Assembly: GCA_005893275.1 (NCBI GenBank)
Contig: VBOW01000042.1
Location: 1-64,000 of the forward strand
Source of the DNA: Candidatus Eisenbacteria bacterium
Lineage (GTDB): Bacteria; Eisenbacteria; RBG-16-71-46; SZUA-252
Reading direction: 5' to 3'
Length of the DNA stretch: 64,000 bases
Below, one piece after another: positions 24,712-34,269 of the stretch (position 1 is the stretch's first letter; each line of letters opens with the position of its first letter). The notes beneath the pieces are model-generated. The model was not told the origin of the DNA, ran no database searches, and saw only the letters and a list, made by a program, of their open reading frames with translations. Position numbers and translations under genes: made by a program.

Positions 24712-25670
24712 CAGCCTAGCTTGGGCTCGACCAGATCGGCGAGCGCGTCGAGGAACGGGGGGAAGTCGTTCAGCGATTCCACCCGCCGGAAGTTTGAAAT
24801 GCCGAGCGCTCGGGCCTGATCGGCATAGAGCATGTCGATCTCGTACAGGGTTTCGATGTGGTCCGAGACGAAGCTGATCGGCAGCACGAGAACGTCCTTC
24901 ACGCCGGTGCGCGCCAGCGCGCGAATCACCTCATCGGTGCTCGGGCCGATCCATTCCACCGGGCCCACGCGGCTCTGGTATCCGAGCACGTGCGGAAGCT
25001 CCGGCAAGCGAGCGAGGACGCCTTCCATCGTGATCCGGACGTGCTCGCAGTAGAGATCGCCTGCCTCGATGAAATGCTTCGGCAATCCGTGCGCGCTCAC
25101 AAGGAGCGTGGGGCGGGCGGCCGGCGCGAATCGCGCGAGCGCCTCTTGGACCCGGAGCGCCCAGGCGTTCAGGTAGCCCGGGTGGTCGTACCACGTGTCG
25201 ATGCGGTCGAGCGGCTGCTTCGTACCCCGCCGCTTCATCACCCGCAGAAGCTCTCCAACGCTCGAACCGGTCGTCGCCATCGAGTAGTGCGGATAGAGCG
25301 TTAGCGCCACGAGCCGCCCCACTCCGGCGCGCTCCAGCTCCACCAGAGCTTCCTCGGTCGAGGGATTCCAGTATCGCATCGCCATGGCAAAGGCGACGTC
25401 GTGCCCTCGCTCGCGAAGCCTCTCGACGATGCCGCGTCCCTGGAGCGTGGTCCACCGGACGATCGGAGAACCCCCTCCGATCCTGGCGTAGTTCTCCCGC
25501 ACCTCTTGTGTGCGCTTCCGCGCGATCACGCGGCCGATGAAGGCCTGGCCGATCGCGCCTCCCGGAAGGCAGATGATCTCACGATCGGTGAAGAGCCGCG
25601 TGAGGAACGGGCGCACCGCGTCGAGCGTGTCGGGGCCGCCCAGGTTGAGCAGAAGAATCCCCGTCTTCAG
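24711..25670 (-). CDS. hemH: Ferrochelatase
   Basis: HemH inserts Fe2+ into the porphyrin as the terminal step. The 319-residue protein begins ...TGILLLNLGGPD, and has the catalytic SAHGLPKHFIEAGD and the metal-site SFVSDHIETLYEID. No ATG, GTG or TTG lies near the conserved N-terminus. The best start is a CTG at 25670 in a CTGA overlap with the hemN stop, which mirrors the GTGA junctions elsewhere in this operon. The frame is open for 1 kb upstream inside hemN, but that segment is not ferrochelatase-like. Confidence 0.87.
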   Translation of the reverse strand: MKTGILLLNLGGPDTLDAVRPFLTRLFTDREIICLPGGAIGQAFIGRVIARKRTQEVRENYARIGGGSPIVRWTTLQGRGIVERLRERGHDVAFAMAMRYWNPSTEEALVELERAGVGRLVALTLYPHYSMATTGSSVGELLRVMKRRGTKQPLDRIDTWYDHPGYLNAWALRVQEALARFAPAARPTLLVSAHGLPKHFIEAGDLYCEHVRITMEGVLARLPELPHVLGYQSRVGPVEWIGPSTDEVIRALARTGVKDVLVLPISFVSDHIETLYEIDMLYADQARALGISNFRRVESLNDFPPFLDALADLVEPKLG

Positions 25671-27058
25671 ACCGTGCGCGAGAAAATCGGCTTCTCGCCC
25701 TCGTGGCGTTTCAGATAGGCGTCGAAAGCCATACAGATGTTCCGCACGAAAAGCCGGCCCGGGCCGGCGACCTCGATCGCGTCCGGCGTGCGGGTCACGA
25801 ACCCGTTCGAGCCCGGCCCCTCGTCCAGCTCGAGGAGCGATTCTCTGAAGTAGGACGCGAAGTCGATCCCGTGCGCGCGCTCGACTGCCCGGACATCCAG
25901 GTAGAAGTTGCACATGAGGCTCTGGATCACGTCGCGACGGATCTCGTCGTCTTTGCTCCGCTCGAACCCCCGCTCGATCGGCGGCCGGCCCCGGTCTAGG
26001 GCCTCCTTGTAACGATTGAGCTTCTTGGTGTTCTGCGCGAAGGCGCCGCCCAGGTCGCCGATGGCCGAGACGCCGAACCCCACAAAGTCCTTGGCGGGAT
26101 GGGTCGTGTATCCCATGAAATTCCGATAGAGGGTGCGCTCGCGAGCCGCCCGGGCCAGGGAATCGGTTTCGAGCGCGAAGTGATCCATCCCGATCTGCTG
26201 GTATCCAGCGCCGGTGAAAAGCTCGTGCGCGATGCCGAAGAGCTCGAGCTTCACCTCGCGCTGGGGAAGATCCTCCAGGTGGATCGCCTTCTGATGGGCC
26301 TTGATCCAGGGCACGAAGGCGTAGGAATAAACCGCCACACGGTCCGGCCGCAGCTCCAACGCGAGCTGGATCGTCTTGCGGAATGATGCCGGGGTCTGCT
26401 GCGGCAGCCCGTAGATGAAGTCGAAGTTGATCGATTCGATCCCGAGACCGCGCAGGTGTTCGTGAAGGTCCTTCGTCTGGTTGAACGTCTGATACCGATT
26501 CACCGCCGCCTGGACGTCCGAATCGAAGTCCTGGACTCCCATGGAGATCCGGTTGAAGCCCAGGCGCTTGAGGAGCTCCGCCTGCCGGTGGGTCGTCACG
26601 CGTGGATCGACCTCGACCGCGATCTCGGCGCCCGGCTCGAACGTGAATCGGTCCGCGAAGGATTTCCAAACGCGCTCCATCTCCTCGAGCGAGAGATAGG
26701 TGGGCGTGCCGCCGCCCCAGTGGTACTGGACGAGGCGGGTGCGCCTCCCGAGCCGCGTTGAGACCAGCGCCACTTCGCGCTCCAAGTCCGCAATGTAGCC
26801 GGCGGCGACCCCCGGCCTCTGCGTGATGATCACGTTACAGCCGCAGAAGCTGCACCGCTCACGGCAAAAAGGAAGGTGGACGTAGACCGAGAGCGGCTGC
26901 TCCGGGTTGGAGGCCGCCTGGTCGAGCTTCTCGAAGTATCGCTCCGGCGTGAAGCCCTCGTGGAACTCGACCGCCGTGGGATACGAGGTGTAGCGAGGGC
27001 CGGCGCGGTCGTACTTGGCGAGGAGGTCCGCGGTGACGGAGGCGATCGACGGGTTCAC
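25667..27058 (-). CDS. hemN: Oxygen-independent coproporphyrinogen III oxidase
   Basis: This radical SAM enzyme decarboxylates coproporphyrinogen III to protoporphyrinogen IX without oxygen. It has 463 residues from a GTG at 27058 that overlaps the hemE TGA (GTGA). The N-terminus YDRAGPRYTSYPTA and the cluster motif CRERCSFCGC (CX3CX2CXC) are those of true HemN rather than HemW. GGGTPTYL, NFDFIYGLPQQT and a C-terminal HemN domain follow. hemF is absent, so this is the only coproporphyrinogen oxidase in the operon. Confidence 0.92.
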   Translation of the reverse strand: MNPSIASVTADLLAKYDRAGPRYTSYPTAVEFHEGFTPERYFEKLDQAASNPEQPLSVYVHLPFCRERCSFCGCNVIITQRPGVAAGYIADLEREVALVSTRLGRRTRLVQYHWGGGTPTYLSLEEMERVWKSFADRFTFEPGAEIAVEVDPRVTTHRQAELLKRLGFNRISMGVQDFDSDVQAAVNRYQTFNQTKDLHEHLRGLGIESINFDFIYGLPQQTPASFRKTIQLALELRPDRVAVYSYAFVPWIKAHQKAIHLEDLPQREVKLELFGIAHELFTGAGYQQIGMDHFALETDSLARAARERTLYRNFMGYTTHPAKDFVGFGVSAIGDLGGAFAQNTKKLNRYKEALDRGRPPIERGFERSKDDEIRRDVIQSLMCNFYLDVRAVERAHGIDFASYFRESLLELDEGPGSNGFVTRTPDAIEVAGPGRLFVRNICMAFDAYLKRHEGEKPIFSRTV

Positions 27059-28113
27059 AGGACTCTCCGCGCCGCATCCCGATGACGCCTCACCGTGCTC
27101 ACGAGGAGGGCGACGTTCTCGACGGGGGTTTCGGGGTAGATGCCGTGCCCGAGGTTGAAGATGAAGCCGGGGCGTCCGCCGTTCTCTCGCAGGACCGCCT
27201 CGGCGCGCGTCACGACCTGCTCGGGAGAGCCCACGAGGACGGCGGGGTCGAGATTTCCCTGGACGCTCCGGGAGCCTCCCAAGATCGCTCGCGCCTGGCT
27301 CAAGGAAACGCGGTAATCCAGGCCGATCACGTCGGCGTGAATGGCGCGCATCGCGTCGAGCTGCCCGTTCGAGGAAGCCAGCGCGAAATAGATCGTCGGG
27401 GCGTTTTTCGGCATCGCGCGGAGGACGCGGTCCGCGGGCGCCGCGGCCGAGCGGGTGAATTCCGCGGGCGGAAGCCAACCGGCCTGGGTGTCGAAAAGCA
27501 TCACCGCGTCCACACCCGCGGCGATCTGTTCCTTCAAGTAGTCGATGGTCGCGTCGGCGAGCAGGTCCAGCAGCTCGGCGAATCCCGCCGGATCCCGGGA
27601 GACGAAGCTGCGCGTGAGCACGAGGTCCTTCGACCCGTTCGCGTCGATGAGGTAGGACGCGAGCGTGAAGGGCGCGCCGGCGAAACCGATCAGCGGGACC
27701 CGCCCCTGGAGGCGCTCCTTCACCGCCTTGATGACGGGACGGAGGTGCGGCATCGAGGAAGGGCCGCGCCACTCGAGCGTCGCGATGTCGCGACGCTGGC
27801 TGATGCGGGTGCCCATCTTCGGCCCGGGGTCGAACTCGATCGGAACGCCCATGGCCATGAGAGGGATCAGGATGTCCGAGAAGAGAATCGCGGCGTCGAA
27901 GGCGAAGCGTTCGATCGGCTGCGCGGTCACCTCCGCGCACAATTCTGGCGTGCGGCAGATCTCGAGGAAGGCGTGCTTCTCACGGATCGCGCGGTACTCG
28001 GGCAGGTAGCGGCCGGCCTGCCGCATGATCCAGATCGGCGTCTCCGAGACGGGCTCGTTCCTGCAGGCGCGCAGAAACGAGTACGCCGGGGCTAAGGATG
28101 GTCCTTGGGGCAT
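27055..28113 (-). CDS. hemE: Uroporphyrinogen decarboxylase
   Basis: HemE removes four acetate carboxyls from uroporphyrinogen III. The 352-residue protein has the signature PIWIMRQAGRYLPEYR near the N-terminus, FSDILIPLMAMG with the catalytic Asp, GFAGAPFTLASYLI, FDTQAGWL and FNLGHGIYPETPVENV. The ATG start lies within the end of hemL (22-nt overlap), with AGGGAC upstream. It is the seventh gene of the operon. Confidence 0.92.
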   Translation of the reverse strand: MPQGPSLAPAYSFLRACRNEPVSETPIWIMRQAGRYLPEYRAIREKHAFLEICRTPELCAEVTAQPIERFAFDAAILFSDILIPLMAMGVPIEFDPGPKMGTRISQRRDIATLEWRGPSSMPHLRPVIKAVKERLQGRVPLIGFAGAPFTLASYLIDANGSKDLVLTRSFVSRDPAGFAELLDLLADATIDYLKEQIAAGVDAVMLFDTQAGWLPPAEFTRSAAAPADRVLRAMPKNAPTIYFALASSNGQLDAMRAIHADVIGLDYRVSLSQARAILGGSRSVQGNLDPAVLVGSPEQVVTRAEAVLRENGGRPGFIFNLGHGIYPETPVENVALLVSTVRRHRDAARRVL

Positions 28114-29420
28114 GAGAGTCCCTCGATGGCCTCATCGGCCGCCTCGAGCGTGCGATCGAGCTCCGTCTCCCGGTGCGCGTCCGAGAGAAACGCGCTCTCC
28201 CAGGCCGACGGCGGAAGAAAAATCCCGCGCTCGAGCATCGATCGGAAAAATTGTGCGTACTCCTCCTTGGAAGCGCGGCGCGCATCTTCCACGGAGGAGA
28301 CCGGGTCCACGCCGAAAAAGATGGTCCACATCGATCCGATCGCGTTGACGACGCCGCGGACCTTCCGACGGGTCAGGATCTCCTGGAGCCCCGCGGCGAG
28401 AAGCGTTGTGCGCGCTTCGACACGGCGGAAGATCGCCGGATCGCTCTCCAGGTGGGCGAGCGTCGCGTTCCCCGCGGACATCGCGAGCGGGTTCCCGGAA
28501 TAGGTTCCCGCCTGGTAGACGGGGCCCTCCGGGGCGACGAGCTTCATGAGATCGGCGCGCCCGCCGAAGGCGGCGACGGGAAGCCCCCCGCCGATCACTT
28601 TCCCCAGCGCGACGAGATCGGGGGTGACCCCGTAGCGCTCGGCCGCGCCGCCTCGGGCGACGCGGAAGCCCGACATGACCTCGTCGAACACGAGCAGGGC
28701 GCCGTGGTGGTCACAGAGGCCCCTGAGCCCCCCGAGAAAGCCGGGTTTCGGCGGGATCACGCCCATGTTTCCCACGACCGGCTCCACGAGGACCGCCGCG
28801 ATCCGCTCCGGCTCGCGCGCGAACGCCCTTTCCACCGAGTCCAGGTCGTTGAAAATGGCGACCCGCGTTTCCGCGGCCACCGACGCGGGGACACCGGCCG
28901 AGTCGGGCACGCCGAACGTCGTGAGTCCCGAGCCGCCCCGTATGAGAAACGCGTCCGCGTGTCCATGATAGGCGCCATCGAATTTGATGAACCCCTCCCG
29001 CCGGGTCGCCGCGCGCGCCACGCGAATCGCCGCCATCGTCGCTTCGGTTCCGGTCGAGACGAAGCGCAGGCGCTCGGCGGCCGGATAGAAACGCCGCACC
29101 CGCTCGGCAAGCTCGATTTCGAGCTGGGTCGATAGGCCGTAGAGCACGCCGTTCCGAACCTGCCGCTCGACGACCGGGACCACGGCCGGGTGCGCGTGTC
29201 CCAGGAGGAGGGGTCCCCAGCCGAGGACGTAGTCCAGAAGCTCGTTCCCGTCCGCGTCTTTGAGATAGGCGCCCTGGGCCGAAGCGATGATCCGCGGCCT
29301 GCCTCCGACGGCGAGAAACGCGCGAACGGGGGAGTTCACCCCGCCGGGAAACAATCCCAGCGCGCGCTCGTGGAGCGTGTCGCTCTTCCTCGTCGCCGGC
29401 AGGGCGCGGGTCTCCTTCAT
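28092..29420 (-). CDS. hemL: Glutamate-1-semialdehyde 2,1-aminomutase
   Basis: This PLP enzyme converts glutamate-1-semialdehyde to 5-aminolevulinate, partner of HemA in the C5 pathway. It has 442 residues from an ATG at 29420 with GGAG 7 nt upstream; an upstream in-frame ATG at 29477 falls inside hemB and is less likely. Motifs are FPGGVNSPVRAF, the gatekeeper-like STGTEATMAAIR, FDGAYHGHAD, LVFDEVMSGFRV and the PLP lysine in ALGKVIGGGLPVAAFGG. It follows hemB by 13 bp and overlaps hemE. Confidence 0.92.
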   Translation of the reverse strand: MKETRALPATRKSDTLHERALGLFPGGVNSPVRAFLAVGGRPRIIASAQGAYLKDADGNELLDYVLGWGPLLLGHAHPAVVPVVERQVRNGVLYGLSTQLEIELAERVRRFYPAAERLRFVSTGTEATMAAIRVARAATRREGFIKFDGAYHGHADAFLIRGGSGLTTFGVPDSAGVPASVAAETRVAIFNDLDSVERAFAREPERIAAVLVEPVVGNMGVIPPKPGFLGGLRGLCDHHGALLVFDEVMSGFRVARGGAAERYGVTPDLVALGKVIGGGLPVAAFGGRADLMKLVAPEGPVYQAGTYSGNPLAMSAGNATLAHLESDPAIFRRVEARTTLLAAGLQEILTRRKVRGVVNAIGSMWTIFFGVDPVSSVEDARRASKEEYAQFFRSMLERGIFLPPSAWESAFLSDAHRETELDRTLEAADEAIEGLSCPKDHP

Positions 29421-29433
29421 CGCGGGGCTCCGT

Positions 29434-30417
29434 TCATCTCTTGCTCCCACCCAGAACCGGCGCGATCTCTTCCGCAAAGTACGTGATGATGATGTCGGCG
29501 CCCGCTCGGCGGATCGCGGTGAGCGACTCGAGCGCGACGCGCTCGCCGTCGAGCCAGCCCAGCTGGGCGGCCGCCTTGACCATCGCGAATTCGCCCGAAA
29601 CGTTGTACGCCACGACCGGAACCTGGAAGCGGTCCTTCACGCGGCGGATCACGTCGAGGTAGGGAAGCGCGGGCTTCACCATCACCGCGTCCGCGCCCTC
29701 CTCGAGGTCGAGGGCGACCTCTCGGAGCGCCTCGTCCGAATTCGCCGGATCCATCTGGTAGCCGCGACGATCTCCGAACCGCGGCGCTGATTCCGCCGCT
29801 TCCCGGAAGGGTCCGTAGAATCCGCTGGCGTACTTCGCGGAGTAGGCGACGATGGGCGTATCCGCATGACCGGCGCCGTCGAGCGCCTTTCGGATCGCGC
29901 CGACCCGGCCGTCCATCATGTCGCTGGGCGCCACGATGTCCGCGCCCGCCGCGGCGTAGGTGACCGCAGCGCGCGCCAGGAGGGGAAGCGTGCGGTCGTT
30001 GTCGACTTGACCGTCCCTCACGACGCCGCAGTGGCCGTGATCGGTGTACTCGCACAGGCAGACGTCGGCCCAGAGCAAGATCTCGGGCGCCTCCGACTTG
30101 ATCGCGCGGAATGCGCGCGGGACGATCCCGTCGGGATCGTAGGCCTCGCGTCCTTCGGCATCCTTCGCCGCGGGTATCCCGAAGAGGATGAGGCCGCCCA
30201 CGCCGAGAGAGGCGAGCTTTTTCGCCTTGTCCACCGCGTGGTCTATGGAGATCTGGGCATGTCCCGGCATGGAGGCGATCGGCCGCTTCACCCGCTCTCC
30301 ATGACAGACGAAGAGCGGCGCCACGAGGTTTCGCGGGGTGAGCGAGGTCTCGCGCACGAGCTGGCGGAGCGCCTCGGTGCCGCGAAGACGGCGCATGCGC
30401 GTCGCGGGGAAGCTCAC
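29434..30417 (-). CDS. hemB: Delta-aminolevulinic acid dehydratase (porphobilinogen synthase)
   Basis: HemB condenses two 5-aminolevulinates to porphobilinogen. The 327-residue protein starts at GTG in a GTGA overlap with hemD. The zinc-type metal site is visible as [14 protein letters not shown] with three cysteines. The active-site lysines lie in [15 protein letters not shown] and [14 protein letters not shown] Zn-dependent rather than Mg-dependent enzyme is expected. Confidence 0.93.
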   Translation of the reverse strand: MSFPATRMRRLRGTEALRQLVRETSLTPRNLVAPLFVCHGERVKRPIASMPGHAQISIDHAVDKAKKLASLGVGGLILFGIPAAKDAEGREAYDPDGIVPRAFRAIKSEAPEILLWADVCLCEYTDHGHCGVVRDGQVDNDRTLPLLARAAVTYAAAGADIVAPSDMMDGRVGAIRKALDGAGHADTPIVAYSAKYASGFYGPFREAAESAPRFGDRRGYQMDPANSDEALREVALDLEEGADAVMVKPALPYLDVIRRVKDRFQVPVVAYNVSGEFAMVKAAAQLGWLDGERVALESLTAIRRAGADIIITYFAEEIAPVLGGSKR

Positions 30418-31193
30418 CTCGGTCCTCCGGAGAGGCTCTGGAGCGCCTCGAGCGCATAGCGGTCGAAGGGGACCACGCCCTCAGGATGGAGTACCCGTCG
30501 GTAGCCGCGCTCCTCGAGCGCCTGCGCCGTCGTCGCCCCCCGCGCGATTGCCGTGGCGCTCTCGCGCAGCCTTTTCCGCGCCCCGGCCGAGAGGAGCCGC
30601 TCGAGCGCATCCACCCCCGAGGGGCTGAAGAAGGCCGCCGCGACCGCCCCGGCCTCCTTGAGCGCCGCCTCGAGCCCGTCGACGTCGGCATCGAGGAATC
30701 GCGTGCGGTACACCTCGAGGAGCTCCACGTCGATGCCCCCGCCCCGGAGGCCGTCCGAAAGATCGGGAAGGGAGCGGTCGCCGTGAAGAAAGACGACGCG
30801 TTTCACACCGTCCCCTGCGGCCCGCCGCGCGATGAACCGCGCCAGCCCCGAGGCACCCGCACTCTCACTTGGGGTGAGGGGCCTCAGGCCGCCCAGCTGC
30901 TGGATCGGTGCAGCGCTCTCTTCTCCGACCGCGTACATGGGGACGCGCGCGAGCTTCTCGCGATGGCGCGGGAACGCCGCGCGCGCGAGCGAGTCCGCCG
31001 CGCGCCGGCTGGTCCAAGCGAGCGCGGTCGCATCGGGCATCGCCGCGATCAAATCGGCGAGCGACCTGGAATCCGCTCCCGGTTCGGTCGCGAGGAGCGC
31101 TACCCGGACCACTTCGAATCCCATGGCGGATGCCTCCAAGGCAAGCCGGTCGTCCGTCGGGTCCATGCGGCTGAGGAAGAACATCGGGCTCAC
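30414..31193 (-). CDS. hemD: Uroporphyrinogen-III synthase
   Basis: HemD closes and inverts ring D of hydroxymethylbilane to give uroporphyrinogen III. This family has low sequence conservation. The 259-residue protein shows the expected two-lobed pattern: [13 protein letters not shown] in the first lobe and [15 protein letters not shown] near the end, followed by an Ala-Ile-Ala-Arg-Gly-Ala-Thr-Thr-type segment. The GTG start overlaps the hemC stop (GTGA), and position between hemC and hemB supports the call. Confidence 0.85.
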   Translation of the reverse strand: MSPMFFLSRMDPTDDRLALEASAMGFEVVRVALLATEPGADSRSLADLIAAMPDATALAWTSRRAADSLARAAFPRHREKLARVPMYAVGEESAAPIQQLGGLRPLTPSESAGASGLARFIARRAAGDGVKRVVFLHGDRSLPDLSDGLRGGGIDVELLEVYRTRFLDADVDGLEAALKEAGAVAAAFFSPSGVDALERLLSAGARKRLRESATAIARGATTAQALEERGYRRVLHPEGVVPFDRYALEALQSLSGGPR

Positions 31194-32110
31194 GGAAACC
31201 TCTCCATGCTGCGCACCTCATCGAGAATCGGACGCGCTCCCTGCCCCAGCATGGCGATCGCGAGCGCACGCCCCAGATCCGCGGGGGCACCGAGCGGTCC
31301 CGAGGCGCTCATCCGCACCGACGGCCTGCCGTCCGGATGCCCGACATAGGCCGTCAATTCAAGGGTGCCGTTCTTGGCGCGCGCCCGAGCCCCCACCGGG
31401 ATCAGGCAGCCGCCGCCGAGCCCCTCCAGCAACGCGCGCTCGGCCGTGGCCTCGGCCGCCGCGTCGTCGTCGTTCAGCCGCTCGATGGCCGCCGCGGTCG
31501 TCCCGTCCCCCGCGCGGATTTGGATCGCGAGGATGCCTTGCCCCGGCGCGGGGAGCATCACCGAATCCTCGAGCATCTGGGTGGCTCGGTCGACGAGCTT
31601 CAAGCGGTGAAGCCCTGCGGCCGCGACGATGATCCCGTCCAGGTGGCCCCCCTCGAGCCGCGCCAGGCGCGTCGGCACGTTGCCCCGCAGGTCCTGAACG
31701 CGGAGGTCGGGTCGATGGGCGAGGATCTGCGAGCGCCGCCTCAGGGACGAGGTTCCTATGGACGCTCCCGAGCGCAGCCGCTCCAGGGGAAGATCCTCAC
31801 GGCTCACGAGCGCGTCTCTCGGATCGTCCCGGGCGAGCATGGCCCCCAGTTTCAAACCGGGCCGCTCGCCGGTGGGAAGATCCTTGAGGGAGTGCACCGC
31901 GATATCGATCTCGTTCCGGAGCAACGCCTCCTCGATTTCCTTGGTGAAAACACCCTTGCCACCGATCCGAGCCAGGGCGGCATTCGGCTGGAGATCGCCC
32001 AACGTCTTGATGATGACGAGCCGGTGTTCCCTGGGGTCGCCCGGGAGGGACGCGCGCACCTGCTCGCTCTGCGCGAGCGCGAGCGCGCTACCGCGGGTCC
32101 CGATCCTCAT
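31190..32110 (-). CDS. hemC: Hydroxymethylbilane synthase (porphobilinogen deaminase)
   Basis: HemC polymerises four porphobilinogens. The 306-residue protein has RIGTRGSALALAQ at the N-terminus, GGKGVFTKEIEEAL, AVHSLKDLPT with the catalytic Asp region, GTSSLRRRSQ, and GGGCLIPVGA carrying the cysteine that anchors the dipyrromethane cofactor. The start overlaps the end of hemA by 23 nt. Confidence 0.93.
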   Translation of the reverse strand: MRIGTRGSALALAQSEQVRASLPGDPREHRLVIIKTLGDLQPNAALARIGGKGVFTKEIEEALLRNEIDIAVHSLKDLPTGERPGLKLGAMLARDDPRDALVSREDLPLERLRSGASIGTSSLRRRSQILAHRPDLRVQDLRGNVPTRLARLEGGHLDGIIVAAAGLHRLKLVDRATQMLEDSVMLPAPGQGILAIQIRAGDGTTAAAIERLNDDDAAAEATAERALLEGLGGGCLIPVGARARAKNGTLELTAYVGHPDGRPSVRMSASGPLGAPADLGRALAIAMLGQGARPILDEVRSMERFP

Positions 32111-33404
32111 TCGGTTCCTCCTCGCGGCCGATTCCGAAAAGCTCGCGCACGGCGTCGATCCGCCGGAGCCCCTGGCCGCCGTCCTCGCCGGCTCGGTTCA
32201 GCCGAGTGGTGGGGCGGTGGAGCAGCTTCTGCACGATCGCGCGGGTCAGCGACTCGAGCGCGGGGTGATCCTCGGGGCGGAAGCGCCCGCGATGGCGCTC
32301 CAGCTCCTCCTGCGCGATCCGCTCGAAGTGGCCCCGGAACGCGGTGACCGTCGGCTTCAGCTCGAGCGAGCCGTACCAGCGCATGAACCGGCGTACTTCG
32401 TCGTCGATGATCGTCTCCACCTTGGGGACCTCGGCGCGGCGCTGTTCCAAGCTCTGGGCGACGATCGCGGCCAAGGCGTCCAGGTCGTGCAGGAAGACGT
32501 TGGGGAGCCTGGCCGCCAGCGGGTCGACATCGCGTGGCACGGCCAGATCCAGCAGGAGGAGGGGGCGGTTTTTTCGAATCTTCATGGCGGCCCGAACCGC
32601 GGCCTCCATGACGATGAAGCCCGGGGCCGCGGTCGCGCAGACGACGATATCCGCCCCCGGGAGAACCACCGGGATCGCTTCGAGGCTCACGACGCGCGCG
32701 GCCGCGTGAGCCGCCATCGATTCGGCGCGCCCGCGGTTGCGCGCCGCGATGGTGAACTGTCCCACGCCCGCGTCCACCAGGTGGCACATCGCGAGCCCGG
32801 CCATCTCACCCGATCCGATGACGAGCGCCCGCTTTGTGCCGAGGTGCCCGAGCACCTTCGCGGCCAGATTCACGGCGGCGTACACGGACGAGATGGGACC
32901 ACGCCCGATCCCCGTTTCGGTCCGGGCGCGTTTCGCGCAGCGAAGCGCGGCGTCGAGGAGCCGCTCGGTGACCGGCCCCGAGCCGCCGGAACGCGCGGCC
33001 AGGGTGAGCGCGTCTTTGACCTGACCCACGATCTGGGGCTCCCCAAGAACCTGGGAATTGAGCCCGCACGCGACCCGGAAGAGATGCCGCACCGAGTCGG
33101 GCTCGCGGTAGGCGTAGAGCCTGTGCCCCCTCGCGCCCAGATCCATGCCCTTGATCTCGCGCAGGAGGTCGTTCACGAAGAGGGGAAGATCCGCCACCGC
33201 GGCGCCCCGCGCGTAGACCTCCGTGCGGTTGCACGTGGAAAGGATCATCGCCTCTTCCGCGCCCGCGCGATCGCGCAATACATGGATCGCGCGCCCGACT
33301 TCCTCCTCGTTCATGACGAGCGCGTCGCGGATCTCGAGCGGCGAGGTCTCGTGGTTGAGACCGACGCACAGGAAATCGAGCGAAGCTTCGGTTGCCTTTG
33401 CCAA
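32088..33404 (-). CDS. hemA: Glutamyl-tRNA reductase
   Basis: HemA reduces glutamyl-tRNA to glutamate-1-semialdehyde, the first committed step. I place the start at a TTG (33404) with GGGGAG about 5 nt upstream, giving 438 residues and putting FLCVGLNHETSP at the N-terminus. Catalytic Cys58 lies in ILSTCNRTEVYA. The NADPH site is VIGSGEMAGLAMCHL, and a C-terminal dimerisation domain follows. The frame runs on upstream into the ccsA/hemX gene without family resemblance. A short Asp/Glu/Arg-rich tail overlaps hemC. Confidence 0.9.
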   Translation of the reverse strand: MAKATEASLDFLCVGLNHETSPLEIRDALVMNEEEVGRAIHVLRDRAGAEEAMILSTCNRTEVYARGAAVADLPLFVNDLLREIKGMDLGARGHRLYAYREPDSVRHLFRVACGLNSQVLGEPQIVGQVKDALTLAARSGGSGPVTERLLDAALRCAKRARTETGIGRGPISSVYAAVNLAAKVLGHLGTKRALVIGSGEMAGLAMCHLVDAGVGQFTIAARNRGRAESMAAHAAARVVSLEAIPVVLPGADIVVCATAAPGFIVMEAAVRAAMKIRKNRPLLLLDLAVPRDVDPLAARLPNVFLHDLDALAAIVAQSLEQRRAEVPKVETIIDDEVRRFMRWYGSLELKPTVTAFRGHFERIAQEELERHRGRFRPEDHPALESLTRAIVQKLLHRPTTRLNRAGEDGGQGLRRIDAVRELFGIGREEEPNEDRDPR

Positions 33405-33414
33405 AGGCGCTCCC

Positions 33415-34236
33415 CTAGCGGAAGGAGTGGAAGGAGTGGAAGAAGAGATCCACCGCGACCCGCGACAGGAGCAGCGTGGTGAATCCGATGAGCGACATGT
33501 AGATCGCGCGTGGTCCTCGCCAGCCGAAGCGGTGATAGGCCAGGACCGAGAACGCGAAAATGCACCACACGAAAAGCGTGAGCCAGATCTTCGGATCGAA
33601 GAGGGATCCGGTCCCCGAGCGCTGGAGCCAGCCCACGCCCAGTGCGATCGCCAGCGTGAGAAGCACAAGCCCCCCTCCCGCCGCGCGGATGTTCATCTGC
33701 CCGAGCGCTTCGAGCGGCGGCATACGGCGGAAGAAAAAGGAGAAGCGGTTCGCCTTGATGTCCCGATAGAGGATCAAGAAGAGGACGCCGTAAATCGCGG
33801 AAACCGCGAAGGCGCTGTATCCCAGGACCGCGGTCAGCGTGTGAAGCTCGAACCAAAACGGCCGGAGCGGGACCGGGTCCGGGGTGGTCTGGGTCCCGTA
33901 CGCCGAGGAGACGATCTGGATCAGAAAGACGAAGGGCAGGACGAAGACGCCGGTCGTCCTGATTCCCTCCCGCGCCTCGACGTAGAGATAGACGACCGCC
34001 ATCGAAAGCCCCGTGGCGGAGAGGAAGTCATAGACCGACGCGAGCGGCAAGTGCCCCTCGAGCACGCCTCGGACCGAGAGGTAGAGAATATGCACGAGAA
34101 CTGCCGCGCGGAGCGCGAACGGACCCAAGCGGCCTCCCGCGCCGCCCTCGTGCGCGTAGGCGCGCGCGTAGGCCGCGACCGAGAGCGCGTAAAGCACTGG
34201 CAGCAGGGTTGTTAAGAGAGGGAGCAGGGATTGCAT
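33415..34236 (-). CDS. CcsA/HemX-family membrane protein
   Basis: This 273-residue integral membrane protein has about eight hydrophobic spans and belongs to the cytochrome c biogenesis CcsA/CcmF-related family. WFELHTLTAVLGYSAFAVSAIYGVL carries a conserved histidine, and a tryptophan-containing loop precedes the last spans. A hemX-like gene often precedes hemA, and in Bacillus HemX lowers HemA protein level. A c-type cytochrome maturation role is the alternative. It is the first gene of the heme operon, 10 bp before hemA. The 3' end contains an imperfect 9-bp tandem repeat encoding HSFHSF. Confidence 0.75.
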   Translation of the reverse strand: MQSLLPLLTTLLPVLYALSVAAYARAYAHEGGAGGRLGPFALRAAVLVHILYLSVRGVLEGHLPLASVYDFLSATGLSMAVVYLYVEAREGIRTTGVFVLPFVFLIQIVSSAYGTQTTPDPVPLRPFWFELHTLTAVLGYSAFAVSAIYGVLFLILYRDIKANRFSFFFRRMPPLEALGQMNIRAAGGGLVLLTLAIALGVGWLQRSGTGSLFDPKIWLTLFVWCIFAFSVLAYHRFGWRGPRAIYMSLIGFTTLLLSRVAVDLFFHSFHSFR

Positions 34237-34269
34237 GTGTGGATGCCCGGCCTCCTCGACCGGTCCTTC

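Noticed and set aside
27059-27940. Upstream extension of the hemN frame inside hemE
   Set aside because: Arg-rich shadow of hemE. The GTG at 27058 gives a normal HemN N-terminus and a GTGA junction.
28173-29135. Long open frame on the plus strand inside hemL, and similar long antisense frames across the heme operon
   Set aside because: High G+C creates long antisense frames. The composition is Arg/Gly/Glu-rich with no family resemblance, while the minus-strand genes are unmistakable.
33421-33447. Plus-strand GGAAGGAGT tandem as a ribosome site array
   Set aside because: It is antisense to the 3' end of the ccsA/hemX gene and simply encodes His-Ser-Phe repeats there.
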